A DNA stretch of 64,000 nt from Symsagittifera roscoffensis. Its lineage: Eukaryota > Xenacoelomorpha > Acoela > Convolutidae. The first letter of the stretch is position 1. Each line of letters begins with the position of its first letter. The position numbers and the translations under genes are program-made. The stretch is taken from positions 34,872,052 through 34,936,051 of the forward strand of contig NC_087062.1 in NCBI RefSeq assembly GCF_963678635.1, read 5' to 3'. A model generated the notes under the pieces. That model searched no databases, was not told where the DNA came from, and saw only the letters and a program-made list of their open reading frames with translations. This document shows positions 21,583-31,991 of the stretch, piece after piece.

Positions 21583-22401
21583 TCAGTCCTGCGGAAACAG
21601 ACTCAGCGAACGTTTCGATACCGCTATTGTCTCCAAATCATCCGCTGCGTTGTCAAAGACTCTTTCGCTTGGTATAAGGTAGCGTTCGCTGTCAGGATCC
21701 TGGTACACCTCTCTGTCCAGGTCCCTTGCCCGAGTTTCCACTAGTAGCGTGTGTATCGCTAGTTCTGACAGTTCTGATCCCGAACTCGAGTTCCTGTCTG
21801 AATAGTTGTCCATTCCTGAGTTTCGGGAATCATCATCCGTCGAAGAGGTTGTGCTGGAGACTGCACGCTCCTCCAGATCATGTCTGTGCCTTCTTCGCAT
21901 CCATCTGAACTCCCCGGACAAAACTTTCTTGTCCCGGGTGTTGATCTTGTGCTCGCTGGTTCCTCTCATCATTCGTCTCCCAGACAAATAGTCTTGCAGC
22001 AGATTTTGTTCTACCTTTTCACCTTCTTTATCCTGGTCCACAAAGGTGACGGTTTTCCTTCGCGTACTGCTCCCTTCTTCTTTCTGTCCGTAAGAAGTAC
22101 TGGTTAAAATCTCGTGGGGTATTGAGGATGCTAATTGCTGAACTATTGTCCTACAATCCCTCTCGTTCTCTTCGTGCTGTCGTCTGGACGGCATGATCTT
22201 CACCTTCTCCCTGACTGTTAGCGATGCCACTGCTGCTATCCACTCGGGGTCATCTCTGGTCACTTCTCTTTCTAGCAATCCACCCAGCATCGGCATCACT
22301 TGCGGTGTGACCTGCACCATTTTATCCAATAATGAGAGGCTGTTTATATTCATGCGAGAGAGTTCTTGCTGGACCAGATTCGAGCGCAGCAACAGATCCA
22401 A
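21583..22401 (-). pseudogene. RNase H to integrase linker of element L
   Basis: Long low-complexity segment between RNase H and integrase, rich in Ser, Asp, Glu and Arg (SSTTSSTDDDSRNSG, basic FRWMRRRHRHDL). Ty3/gypsy elements normally have only a short connection here; R has about 400 codons. In L a block of about 30 codons is missing near 21,960 relative to R. Role unknown; it may be a disordered spacer or hold a host-interaction motif. Confidence 0.7.
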
Positions 22402-23181
22402 GGGGACCGGGTCCTCCTTCGATAGGATTTTTATCTCGGCTGCTTTCTCTACAGGTAACTCTAGGATGTCCAGATTTATCCAACCATCTCGTTAAGGGAA
22501 GCGCTTCATAAGCTTCCTTGTCTAGAAACGAGAATCCCTCCTTTATTTCTGCCTGATTGGCCTGCTTCTGCTCCAATCTTTCATAGAACTCAGTTTTCTT
22601 GCTGAGGCTATCAGCATTCTGGTGTTTATCACGCATCCTGTGTTCGATTTTCATATGGTAGCCATCCAATCTTACTATCCATCTACCAATATAACTCTGA
22701 TCCGTCGAGTAGGTCTTCAACCAGGATAACGCTCTGTTGTCCACGCGTAACTTGAAGGGAGCGCTCCCCAAGTATGCACGGTACTTTTCCACGAAAGTGA
22801 CTACTGCATACATTTCTAATTTTGGTGCGCCATATTTCATCTCTGTGTCACTCAAGACCTTGCTGCCATATGCAATGGGACGGAGAACTGTTCTTCCTCT
22901 TGATGCAGTATTCCTGAGATGGCTACTACCGATGCCTCTGTATCAAGAACATACATGCCGTTTTCTGTAGGCATGCCTAGCACTGGCGCTTCGCACTGTT
23001 CCCGCTTTATGTTCTCGAAGGCAACTTGTGCTTCATCGTTCCATTCGAACTTTTTCCCTTTGTTGCGCATTAGCTTCTGCATTGGATATACCTTGTCCGC
23101 ATATCCTTTTATGAACTCCCGGTAGGAATTGGAAACCCTAGGAAGCTCAGGAGCTGTGTGTCCGTTCTGGGAGCCTTCCAT
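22322..23181 (-). pseudogene. RNase H domain of element L
   Basis: Two open pieces (23,181-22,852 and 22,855-22,322), joined in R as one frame. The domain degrades the RNA template after reverse transcription. FEWNDEAQVAFENIK marks the connection; the core begins MYVLDTEAS, where R has LDTDAS, so the first catalytic Asp is changed to Glu in L. The later blocks LGSAPFKLRVDNRALSWL and the MRDKHQNADSLSK end are intact. A deletion and frameshift near 22,890 remove the residues between HQEEEQ and LSDTEM. Confidence 0.85.
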
Positions 23182-23743
23182 GTCAACACTGCTTCCACTG
23201 CTTCAGGGTCCGGCCTCACACCATGCCTGTCCACCATCCTTCCCAGGTACTTAATCGAATCCCTAAGGATTTCGCATTTCGATGGTTTGCACTTCAAGCC
23301 TGCTCTTTTCATGCATCCAAAGACCTCATCGAGTCTATCAATGTGGTCTTCCAGGGTCGGTGTCGCTATGACTACGTCATCCACGTAACACATCACGAGA
23401 TTCCCGTAGTTCTTGGTCACTCTCGTCAAAGCCTGAGCCATCGGTCTTTGAAAAGTGGCCGTTGCATTGCACAAGCCGAGGGCATCCTCTTCCACTGGTA
23501 CAATCCCAATTCACACGCGAATCCGGTTTTCTCTCTATCCTTCTTCCGCAGAGGGACTTGCCAGAAGGCAGAACCCAAGTCCAATGTGGTGAAGAACTTG
23601 GCATCACCAAGCTTAGAGAGGCTCTCGTCTATTCGCGGTATCGGGTACACATCTTTAATCGTTACCGCGTTCAAGTAACGAAAGTCGCAACAAAACCTAA
23701 GCTGCCCCCGTTCTTTTTCGCCATTACTACCCCGCAAGCCCAT
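23109..23743 (-). pseudogene. Reverse transcriptase domain of element L
   Basis: Ty3/gypsy reverse transcriptase. Piece 23,743-23,426 has RFCCDFRYLNAVTIKD, YPIPRIDESL and TTLDLGSAFWQVPL (first catalytic Asp). Piece 23,495-23,109 has LCNATATFQRP and MCYVDDVVIATP, the YVDD catalytic box, then KCKPSKCEIL and YLGRMVDRHG. A frame change at about 23,470-23,490 separates the two catalytic parts, so no functional enzyme can be made. R has the same region open in one piece from 42,062. Confidence 0.9.
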
Positions 23744-23796
23744 GGCGATTTCGAGGGTTCTATCATGTCGTATTCAAGCAACATTTCTATTTCCGC

Positions 23797-24354
23797 TCAG
23801 CACGCTTCCGATTTGTGTGGCGTCATTCGTCTTGCGCCTTCCCTTTGGGGAACGGCGCCCTCTTCAAGTTCGATTTCGTGTTCGCCGAAATTACAGCAAC
23901 CGATATCCGCCTTATGTTTTGAAAACCCATCTGCGTTCCGATTTAGGAGGTCCCGCAGTTTTTCGAAATTTCCCTCACCTATTTTCCCTTTTAAATGTTC
24001 TATCTCTGGCAAAACCGGTTTGTCAGATTCTAGTTCATATGACGAGGGGCGTTCCGGAAAATTCGAGCAGCTTGATAAGCCGTCGTCCGTTTCGGATTCC
24101 ATTGAAAACAATTTATGAATAGATTTTAATTCATTAACCCTCTTTAAAATTTTATCTTTATTGGCATGATAAGGATAGTCTTTCACACTATGTTTCTTCA
24201 AGTTTTGCGTCTCCTCATAATCGGTCCTCGTCGGCAAAGCGTAACCAAGCTTCTTTCCACGCTGGATTGAAACCGTGGTGTCCAGTGTGTTCAATAACAC
24301 ACTGACACACAGTCCATTTCGCGTTACCGAGAAGCTCCGGCCTAAAATCACCAA
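23797..24354 (-). pseudogene. Segment between protease and RT of element L
   Basis: Open piece beginning VILGRSFSVTRNGLC. It covers the stretch that precedes RT in gypsy elements and includes ADIGCCNFGEHEIELEEG and PQREGARRMTPHKSEA, the usual lead-in to RT. It ends at a TGA where R has CGA, a CpG-type transition. The connecting stretch between 24,354 and 24,388 is interrupted by a TAG where R has CAG. Confidence 0.8.
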
Positions 24355-24387
24355 ACTCTGACTATTTGGATTCGGTAGTAAGCAAAC

Positions 24388-24979
24388 CTATTTACTATCA
24401 TTTAACGAATTCAAATTTCTCATTATAAAAATTGCCACCACAGCTTGTCCTGACTGTAGTTTTATTTTTCTATCTAAAAAAATTGGTACCTTGTTTTCGT
24501 CTGTTATTATGCTATTAATTGGTCTCTTAACATATTTCCGGTCCGGGTTTCTAATCCGTATCAGACCGTTGTTCAAGTCAATCATCACGTCAAAATTCCT
24601 GACAAAATCTCTGCCCAAGATGAATTGGGCGGCGTCGTCCAAATTCTCTACTACCAGGAAGCTCATCCAAAGATCCCTTCCTCCCATGTGGAGGACCGTT
24701 ATTGGTGTTCTTCCGGCTGCGTAAATAGCTCCTCGGTTGGCGGCGGCCAGTCGGAGATTCGTTGGAATTAGATTTTCCCTCGTAAAGCACGTTCTTTCCC
24801 AAGTTTTTAAAGAACGTTCCCAAGTTTAAAGAACGTTCCCAAGTTTTTATCGGCATCACACTCACTACAGCTCCTGTGTCCAGAAGCCCTGTGACACCGA
24901 TTTTCGTTCCGTTGGTGTCGAGCAGATGTGCGGTCACATCTGCTTCATACCCAATGTGTACTGCATCTTGTTCCATCAT
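24388..24979 (-). pseudogene. Aspartic protease domain of element L
   Basis: Retropepsin-like protease that would cut the polyprotein. GLLDTGAVVSVMPI carries the catalytic DTG. The second piece (24,687-24,388) has WMSFLVVENLDDAAQFILGRDFV, the C-terminal ILGxDF block. Between them the frame is broken by a local triplication of an ACGTTCTTTAAACTTGGGA-like unit (24,787-24,847) that is absent in R. Confidence 0.85.
24787..24847 (-). repeat. Short tandem triplication inside the protease of element L
   Basis: Plus strand shows three successive CGTTC-TT..CCCAAGTTT units: CACGTTCTTTCCCAAGTTTT, then AAGAACGTTCCCAAGTTT twice. R has a single CTTGGGAAAGAATGGG here. The extra 45 bp or so destroy the protease frame. 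Confidence 0.75.
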
Positions 24980-25125
24980 GGCGTCGTGGCCTATCCTGCG
25001 GACCTAGAGTTCCTCCTCACCCAATTAGATCTGCCCAATTTGGTCATCATCTGTTGTTACATAAGTCCTAGTGTAGATACTGATTCCATCCACGTTCAGC
25101 ATCACTTGATACGGCCCATAGACCT

Positions 25126-26193
25126 CTAGGTAGCGTCCATTGTTAGTAGTGCTCGCACAGCTCTCGACTCGGTGCGTGGCTCCATCTGTCTCAGATAATC
25201 TGCATATGTGTCCAAATGCATCAAAGTGAACTCGGATGGTTCACTTAGATTTCTGATTACCTGATGTACAGCCACTGAGATTATCGACTGTATCTTGCTT
25301 CCTTGTGGCACCATGCCGAACCTCTGACCGGAGATCACATTAAGTTTCATGATCAAACTGCTGGGTGCTTTAGTTTCTTCGAACTCCGTTGCTTCGAAGG
25401 TATTCAGTTGCTCCTGTAGTTTCTCATTCTCCAGTTCAAGTTTCACTTTTTGTTCAATCTCTTTCGTCACCAGTTCCTGCTGCACTCTATTTAGAGCATC
25501 CCTCGCGGCTGCCCTATAATCAATCTTGAAGTCATCAGCCGCAGTTGCTGGTTCCGGTTCACGTGTCTCTTCTGTTACCGCTTGCATTTTCTTTGCCGCC
25601 AGCTCTTGAGATAGATCTTTTCTGCGTGCCTCCGCTTCACTCAACAGGCGAGCCTTGCTGACTTTCACTCCTGACAAAGCTTCTTCATGCCTTGGATGCT
25701 TGTTGTCTGCCACTGCATCCCAGAATTGCGGACCATCTGATTTAAAATGACCTTCCAAGTTGCAAAAGAAACACCTCGGGCCGAATTTTGCAATTACTCC
25801 TCTCATGAAATCCTCATGGTCCAATTCTGACGCATCTTCGTCCTCGAGGCTAAAGCCTTTTGCTTTCATGCCTTGTTTGTAAGTTGGGCATGCCGACACA
25901 TGATGGTCCGTTGAACTGCAATTGGCACAAGAGTGTCTCTTGTCCATATCATCCCTCGGTCTATACCAATTGTTCCCTTGGTTTGCTGGTCCGTTGTTAA
26001 AATTGCCATAATTGTTCTTATAGTATCCAGATCTCGAAGGAGGTTTCAACAAAAGATATTCCTTTGACTTGAGCCTCAACTCCTCTGGTGTTGGCGCATT
26101 GGTTGATAGTGGTGTGTAATGCGTTGCCAGCATTGTCCGAAGTTCATCATTCTTCACACCATCTATGAATTTTGAGGCTACTGCCAGGTTCAT
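25126..26193 (-). pseudogene. Gag C-terminal part of element L: zinc knuckles and spacer
   Basis: Nucleocapsid-like part of Gag. The first CCHC knuckle is CANCSSTDHHVSAC (C-x2-C-x4-H-x4-C). The second is CFFCNLEGHFKSDG, where the last Cys has become Gly; R keeps CLFCNLEGHFKSYC. It is followed by a charged helical region (KKMQAVTEETREPE...) leading to the protease. A 28-bp deletion near 25,130, relative to R, ends the frame before the protease, and a small insertion at 26,193 separates it from the upstream Gag part. Confidence 0.85.
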
Positions 26194-28334
26194 CCTACGT
26201 TTTGGTTTGACTCATCCGGTTGGCTGCGTCTTCTCAGCATTTCCAAGTCATCGAGAAACGTGTCTATCGTTTCATCTTCTCGTTGCCTCCGTTTCTCGAA
26301 GCGCATCATCGCTTGGTGCCCCTGCATCCCTGATCCGAAACGGTTTAACAAGATTTCGAAGATTTTCTCAGCTGTGTCACGCTGATATTGCTTCTTGGCC
26401 ATGACACAGTTCAGGGCTGTCCCTTCCAAATTACTGGTGAGCGCATTGCATTCCTGTCTCTCCGACAAGTCCTCTTCCTCGAAATGCAGTTTCATTACCT
26501 CTATCCAGGTATCAATAAAGCCATCAATTTCGTCTTTATAGCATCTTGGTTTCTTAAAGACTCTTCTGGACTTCTCACTGCGTTCATTGCTTCTGGATAA
26601 CCTTGTAAGGAATGTCTCCAAAGACCTGTTTAGGGGTTCAAAGGCTGTGGCCATTGCCGTAGCATCCCCTGAGTGTCCCGCCTGAGTGTCCTCATTCTTT
26701 GTCAAAGGCTCTGTATGCGGTGCATCCCTGCAATCCGAATCGCCGTGAGTGTTTCCCCCTTGGCCCACATGACTCCTCCCCGGGCTTGCATGCCCTCTGT
26801 TACCGGAATCACTTCTCCCAGTCGCCTGTGTGCCTTGCGTTGGTCGTTCATTAGAGGTCTGTCTGTTCCCCATTGAACTTGCTCTACTGTTTGGGCCCCA
26901 TCTTCTATTATCCCTTGTGGCATAGCCTGATGAACTGCCTCTGCCTCTGGTGGATCCATATGTCCTCCTCTTTTGATGGTCATTGAAGTTCACCTTCGGC
27001 TCCCTGCCGGGACCTCCCTTGTTCGGTTCCCCTTCTTTTGGTCCACTCTTACTGTTTAGTAGCCCGTCCAACCTATCCATGATAGCCTGAGTTCGCCTCT
27101 CCATCATCGCGTCTATCTTTGTGTCAAGAGTCCCAAGAGACTGCTCTTGCTGAATTCTTAACTTCTCCATGTCGTCTCTTAAGCGTAACTCTCGCTGTTC
27201 CGCTTCTCTTGTCATTCGCGACAAGCTCTTCGCTATATGCTCGTCCGTTCTTTCGTTCAAACGTTTTTCGCTCCTATCAATTTCTTGTCTACTGCGAATT
27301 GTTTCTTCCCTCAGACTTTCTCTTTCAATGTGAACTGCTCTTTCTAGCTCACTCATTCTTATGGACATCTGTTCCTTTTGTTCTCCTAAACTGTCCACTA
27401 TGTTGTTCAAGGCTTCTTCTAGTGCTGCCCCGTTATCTACAAGTGGCGTCACTAGTGGCGGCGTAACCCTGTCGGTCCCAGGTAGCTTCGTGCTGGTCGA
27501 GATTCGGGCCTTGACTCTCTGCCTCGACGTCTTTTCATTATCCACATCGGGATCCGCCAATGCGTTGCCTAGCCCTCTGTTTCTACTCTCCCCAGTTTGC
27601 GGCTCTGAATTTGTCATAATCGCGAAGCCTCTCGACTGGCCCGGTGTGTTTACCTCTTTGCTTATCGTTCTCACCACACCAAATTTGTCCATGGTTCCAG
27701 TCTCTCTTTCGACGTATGCCTCATTCTCCTGGATCGAACTATTGAGGCTGACTTCAGACCCAAAGTCCACTTGCTCTTCTTCGTCCTCCTCCTCCTGGGA
27801 TTCACCTTCGTTTCCTTGCGCCCCTACAATGGTGAATGGAAAGATGTTTCCTAAGGTGTTCCACATTCTTTCTGAGAACGATGATGACGTTGTTTGTTTT
27901 TCTGTTCCGCCTGCCATCATAGTGTTGTCTGTTGGAGATCTTCTAGTTGCCGCTATTTCAATCGAGATGCCGGACAGTTCCAACATCTCCTCTCGATCCA
28001 ATATCCCGGTGGAAGTGGCAAAATCATGGCCTTGTTCTACCGGGGTAGATTCACTCGCCAGCCTTCTGCCTCTCCCTTCCAGTCCATTTACTTCCTGGTT
28101 GTCATTCATGACTTGGTCTGTATTGACCTCCACTACCAACATTTCTTTTCTCTCTTCTGAGGTCTTCTGACTTCTCGTTTCAACCATTCTGCCTGAAACC
28201 GTCTCCCCTTTGTCGGTCCGGGCTCGTTTGATCCAATCCACAAAAGGATCGGTCATCGTTTTTCTTTGCTTTTTAGGTATGAATTTCCTAGAGCTATTAC
28301 CTCGTTTAGGTATCCTTGACTTGTCTAGACTCAT
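26190..28334 (-). pseudogene. Gag N-terminal and capsid-like part of element L
   Basis: Open for about 715 codons from the ATG at 28,334 (MSLDKSRIPK). A second ATG (MTDPFVDWIK) follows at about 28,256 and is the first ATG left in R, so either could be the natural start. In order: Ser/Thr-rich N-terminus, acidic stretch, a coiled coil (SELERAVHIERESLREETIR..., RELRLRDDMEKLRIQQ), an Arg/Gly-rich region (GSTRGRGSSSGYATR) and a capsid-like domain of the retrotransposon Gag type (TWIEVMKLHFEEEDLSERQE..., FEKRRQREDETIDTFLDDLE). It ends at a frameshift at 26,190; the frame is restored in R. Confidence 0.85.
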
Positions 28335-28623
28335 TCTCAATTTGTCACTTCTTAATGCCTATGCACTTACTTCGATTGCGGTTGACCTTATAGTTTGACT
28401 ACCAATAATATTGACACAACACAATAAATTTCACAAGATTCTATAAAATAGTGACCACGAATCCCTGTATGTTATCAGAGTACAGTTTGTATATAATTTA
28501 TTCACACTAACCGATTATCGGTCGTAAGATTTGAGTACTAGCACAATATGATGTTATCAGTCAATTCAAAAGATAGTGTACTCACTACCCAATCAAGCAC
28601 AGTTTATGTTGATTTAAAATCAA

Positions 28624-28626
<3 letters not shown>

Positions 28627-28667
<41 letters not shown>

Positions 28668-28673
28668 TATATA
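28627..28673. repeat. (AT)n microsatellite
   Basis: About 47 bp of nearly pure alternating AT in the leader of L. The corresponding place in R (about 37,170-37,200) has only a short ATATAT followed by a T-run, so the array expanded in L after the two copies separated. Confidence 0.95.
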
Positions 28674-29149
28674 TTGACAGAATATGAATACCTCTAAAAA
28701 AAACGTATGTGTGTTGTACTTTTAGTCGGTCGCAGTACAATAGTCGAACTCGTCTTTTAAAGAAAAGGCTCTCCCTGCTCGGTGCTGCACCAAACAGACA
28801 AAACTTTGAAGGCAGTAATTTTCTCAAGTGGGCGTCTATTGCACCCACCGAGTACTGTGTTACCTATCTGCCTTCGGACTGCCCGAGCTAGACCTACTAC
28901 AATCCTCAGGGCAGTCACTTTTCACAAAAACGTATTGGGTTTCAATCCACACCAATGAATTACGCTCTTTTTAGTTTAGACTTGGTGCCGCGAATATCCG
29001 AGTTCGCACCTGTTTTGTTTTGGTCGGGTTTTTATTGAAAGGCAAGTTACCAGTGCAGTCACTGATTCCTAGCCTGTCTGCTAATAAACTAATACCTCTC
29101 ACTTTAGTCTTTCTTCCGTTTATCTAAAACCTTTAATAAAATAATACCC

Positions 29150-29345
29150 CTCCGGATTGGAAAAAAAATATACGACCCTTCCGGACTAGCAACATTTAGA
29201 CCCCTCCGGATTGGGACCCCTCTGAGTTAGTAGATATAAGACCCCTCCGGATTGGGACCCCTCCGAATTAGCAAATATAAAACCCCTCCGGATTGGGACC
29301 CCTCCGAATTAGCAAATATAAGACCCCTCCGGATTGGGAGCCCTC
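29150..29345. repeat. Tandem repeats of about 41 bp in the leader
   Basis: Units of the form GACCCCTCCGGATTGGGACC + CCTCCGAATTAGCAAATATAA repeat about three times (best between 29,198 and 29,335) with degenerate units on both sides. Each unit contains two CCCCTCCG motifs. R has a shorter version at about 36,560-36,705. The array lies in the non-coding leader. Confidence 0.85.
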
Positions 29346-30380
29346 TGGTTTGTAATAGTAGCTTTTCGGAGATTTCCTTCTTTCAATCTATACCCCTCCG
29401 GATACGTTATCCGATGCAATTTTGCTTTTTCAATTAACTAAGAAGGGTATGTAATGCTTTCCTAGACCCATCCGGATTGAAGTTAAGCCTCTTATTTGAC
29501 AATTCACGCTAACGGTGAAGGGTCTTATCGCTCGCCTAACTTCGGCTCGATTAAGGTTTTGCTGTGCCTTTAGCCTTCCCTTTTCGTCTAGAACAGCCTA
29601 AAGTTACTTTATTCAACCGCTATTACCTTTTGGTAGGGGTGTAAGGGCTTTTCTAAAAGAAATTTATAAAACGTGAAGTGTCTACCCTCCCAAATTGGTG
29701 AATTTGCTAAAAACAATCTCAAAAAATTTTCACGCTTACTTTTTCGAAGTCCTATCTGATAATTTCTGATCTATTGACACCAAGATCAACTCGATATGCC
29801 TAATAGTTCCAAAGTTATTAACCAAAACGTCTTTTTTGTCAAGTCAAAAAAATTTCTCTCTTAAAGGTTCCGCCTAACTTTTTCCGCAATCCTGTTCTTT
29901 TCGACTTAAAAATTATTGATCCGAGCTCAGAAGGCCTATACTCTTCTAGTTCAATGCAAAAGACCCGATCTAAAACGCTTTAGTAACTAAAATTTCGAAA
30001 GACTATGCTACCTGTACCCCTCCGGATTGATGAATCCACCAAATCAAACACGTTAAATTCGATTTCTCTGCAACCCGGAAGGCTTTCGGGTATTTGATTT
30101 TAAAACTTGTAGATTCACTAGTGGACGTTGTCCGAACAACTATTTTTACTGTTGTAACTCAAAAATTTCAAAAATTTCAGGGAACGAGGGAATGGCCGAT
30201 CCCCCCACCTTTCCTGGTCCGTGAATTTTTGGTCTTAACTAGGTTAAAAAGCTATTCACGGTAATCCGGAAGGCTTCCGCGTTCCGAACTACCCTTCCGC
30301 CCCGGCGGTTTAGGCCTATTAAGGGCGTTACTGTGAGCATCCGCTCGGCGCGGAGTGCTCGTTAACGGTTCTGCCGGTCA

Positions 30381-30642
30381 TGATGTTAAAAAAGAATAAC
30401 ACCCAGGAGCGCCAGAAAAACATCTATGTAACATTCTCCCGGAGGATACATATCGACGGAAAAAAAACTAAGTCCTAAGACGACTGGCTAACGTCTAAAC
30501 AGAGCTTTACATGTTTTTCACAGTCTCTACCAAGCTAGTCGTCTTAGGACTTAGTTTTATTTTCCGTCGATATGTATCTTCCGGGCGAATGTTACATAGA
30601 TGTTTTTATGGCGCTCCTGGGTGTTATTCTTTTTTAACATCA
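30381..30642. repeat. Inverted repeat of LTR end plus primer-binding site
   Basis: Arms 30,381-30,485 and 30,537-30,642 (about 105 bp each) are inverted copies with few mismatches around a 51-nt loop. Each arm holds the last 65 bp or so of an LTR (ending GAATGTTACA at 30,596 in the right arm, starting TGTAACATTC at 30,427 in the left arm), the 12-nt spacer, and the 15-nt tRNA-Asn primer-binding site (30,400-30,414 and 30,609-30,623). Such a snap-back arrangement is expected from faulty reverse transcription, not from normal integration. Confidence 0.9.
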
Positions 30643-30655
30643 AAAAACAATAACA

Positions 30656-30700
30656 CTGTTAACCGAAAGGTTGATGGTTCAGGCCCACCCAGGAGCGCCA
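30656..30700 (+). other. DNA copy of the 3' half of tRNA-Asn, including CCA
   Basis: The 45 bp from CTGTTAACCG to GGAGCGCCA match the anticodon loop (CTGTTAA, anticodon GTT), anticodon stem, variable loop, T arm and acceptor 3' strand of animal tRNA-Asn at about 40 of 45 positions against the canonical sequence I know, ending in CCA. No 5' half is present, so it is not a tRNA gene. The CCA joins directly to the 12-nt spacer and LTR end of L, which is the geometry of a tRNA primer and its first product. Position 58, always A (m1A) in tRNA, reads G. The last 15 bp double as the primer-binding site of L. Confidence 0.85.
30686..30700 (-). promoter_or_regulatory. Primer-binding site of element L (tRNA-Asn)
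   Basis: Minus strand TGGCGCTCCTGGGTG, 12 nt after the LTR end at 30,713. It is complementary to the 3' end of tRNA-Asn (..CACCCAGGAGCGCCA). In L the complementarity continues for 30 further nt because a longer tRNA copy is built in. The same 15-mer follows the LTR in R. Confidence 0.85.
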
Positions 30701-30712
30701 TAAAAACATCTA

Positions 30713-31510
30713 TGTAAAATTCGCCCGGAAGATACATAACGACGGTAAATAAAACTAAGTCCTAAGACGACTGGCTAACGTCTAAACAGAGCTTTACATG
30801 TTTTTCACCGTCTCTACCAAACCAGTACTTTCGGTGGTCTTTCTAACATCGGGTCGACAAAAACGTTACTGCTTTTGGCTTCGGTCAAAACACTCAAATT
30901 AACTTAATTACATGCAGAAATAGTGAGCTCATGGCTGGGTCTCAGTATCCCCAGACCACGAGGTCACTCCTAAAAAACAGGGTTACTACTGCTTATTGAA
31001 ATATGATTGTTTTTGTTCAGTAGATAAAATTCATCATCTCCATCGAAGATGGATCAACCATTTCCCCCAACACCTAGCTTCTCATCCTAATAGAATGAAT
31101 TCAGATGTTAATTAAATTCAAATCAGGACATGACAGGGAAGCTAAAAGTTCATATAAGTCAATAAAAGTTTCAGTCCCGAGACCTCTCCGGATTCCTGAA
31201 TCCGGGGAAATAAGGCTCTTATTCTCCTTCCGGAAGGCTGGTTTTCCACCCTTCACCGTTGTTCGCAACGGCATTGCACTTATTGTAGCGACACAATAGT
31301 TGCAACTCGGAACGGTCTCTGCTAATCCTGCAATCTGTTGTCGTTTTTCAATCACAATCTTCGTCGTTATCGTCATCGCAACTATCGTTGTTTTCTTTTT
31401 CTTCGACTTTCTTCCAAAATGGCCGTTTCTGACGTTTCTCAGAAATATGACGTCATAATTCGAATTTTTCAAATTTCAAAATACCAGAATATTCTATCCC
31501 TCACCGTTTG
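30713..31510 (-). repeat. 5' LTR of element L, lacking its first part
   Basis: On the minus strand it runs from AAACGGTGAGGG at about 31,505 to the terminal GAATTTTACA at 30,713. Compared with the 3' LTR of L (8,904-8,186) the first 130 bp or so (TGTGACATTCG... to GATTGGCC) are absent. At the break the complete 5' LTR of element R begins. This is best explained by insertion of R into this LTR; the missing part should lie beyond R and T. Confidence 0.85.
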
Positions 31511-31991
31511 TGTTACATTCGACCAGAATGTGCCAAAATGCAATCTCTGCAGAATTCGAATTTTTAGCAGCGAGCCTTCTGGATTAGTGATTTTTAAGGA
31601 TTAAGAACGTTATTTGAACGATTGAACAAAACGGGAAGGTTGAAGGATTCGGAAATTGCTAATTTTTAAATTTTCGAAGTGATTACGTAACATTTCTGAG
31701 AAACGTCAGAAACGGCCATTTTGGCAGAAAAGCTAAAAAGCAAGAGAACAACATTAGCTGCGTTCGCGAGAAGTACGGAAATTGTGAGAAAAAACAACAA
31801 CAAATCACGGAGTTAACAGAGAGCACTCTGAGTTGCAACTATTGTGTCGCTACAATAGTTGCAAGGCCGTTGCAGATAACGGTGAAGGGTGGAGAACAGC
31901 CTTCCGGATTACGAAGAAATCAAGATTAACGAGCTTGATTCAGTGGATTCAAGAATCCGGAAGGGTTTCGGAACTGAAACTTTTATTCTTT

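Larger units (their letters stand above)
28335..30399 (-). promoter_or_regulatory. Non-coding 5' leader of element L
   Basis: About 2 kb between primer-binding site and Gag without a supported gene. It is very similar, inverted, to 34,592-37,488 of R, but lacks about 0.9 kb that R has (the join is at GTTCCCTGAAATTTTTGA, minus strand, near 30,175). It is full of ATCCGGAGGGGT and CCGGAAGGGT motifs. Conservation between copies and the great length suggest packaging or translation signals, but this is inference. Confidence 0.6.
8186..31510 (-). mobile_element. Giant Ty3/gypsy-type LTR retrotransposon, element L
   Basis: Minus-strand element of about 23.3 kb in the window. Order: truncated 5' LTR (31,510-30,713), primer-binding region with a copied tRNA half, non-coding leader, frame 1 (28,334-19,005: Gag, protease, RT, RNase H, integrase, macro-like domain), spacer, frame 2 (18,619-9,729: SGNH hydrolase and a large unknown region), polypurine-like tract and truncated 3' LTR (8,904-8,186). 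Integrase after RNase H places it in the Ty3/gypsy order. Both reading frames carry many frameshifts, stops and deletions. The RNase H Asp and one zinc-knuckle Cys are also lost, so this copy cannot move by itself. Confidence 0.9.

Noticed and set aside
29150-29345. CRISPR-like array
   Set aside because: The repeated units have no unique spacers of constant length, the context is a eukaryotic retrotransposon leader, and no cas genes exist.
30656-30700. A functional tRNA-Asn gene
   Set aside because: The D arm and 5' acceptor strand are absent; upstream sequence is LTR/leader, and the 3' CCA is present as in mature tRNA.
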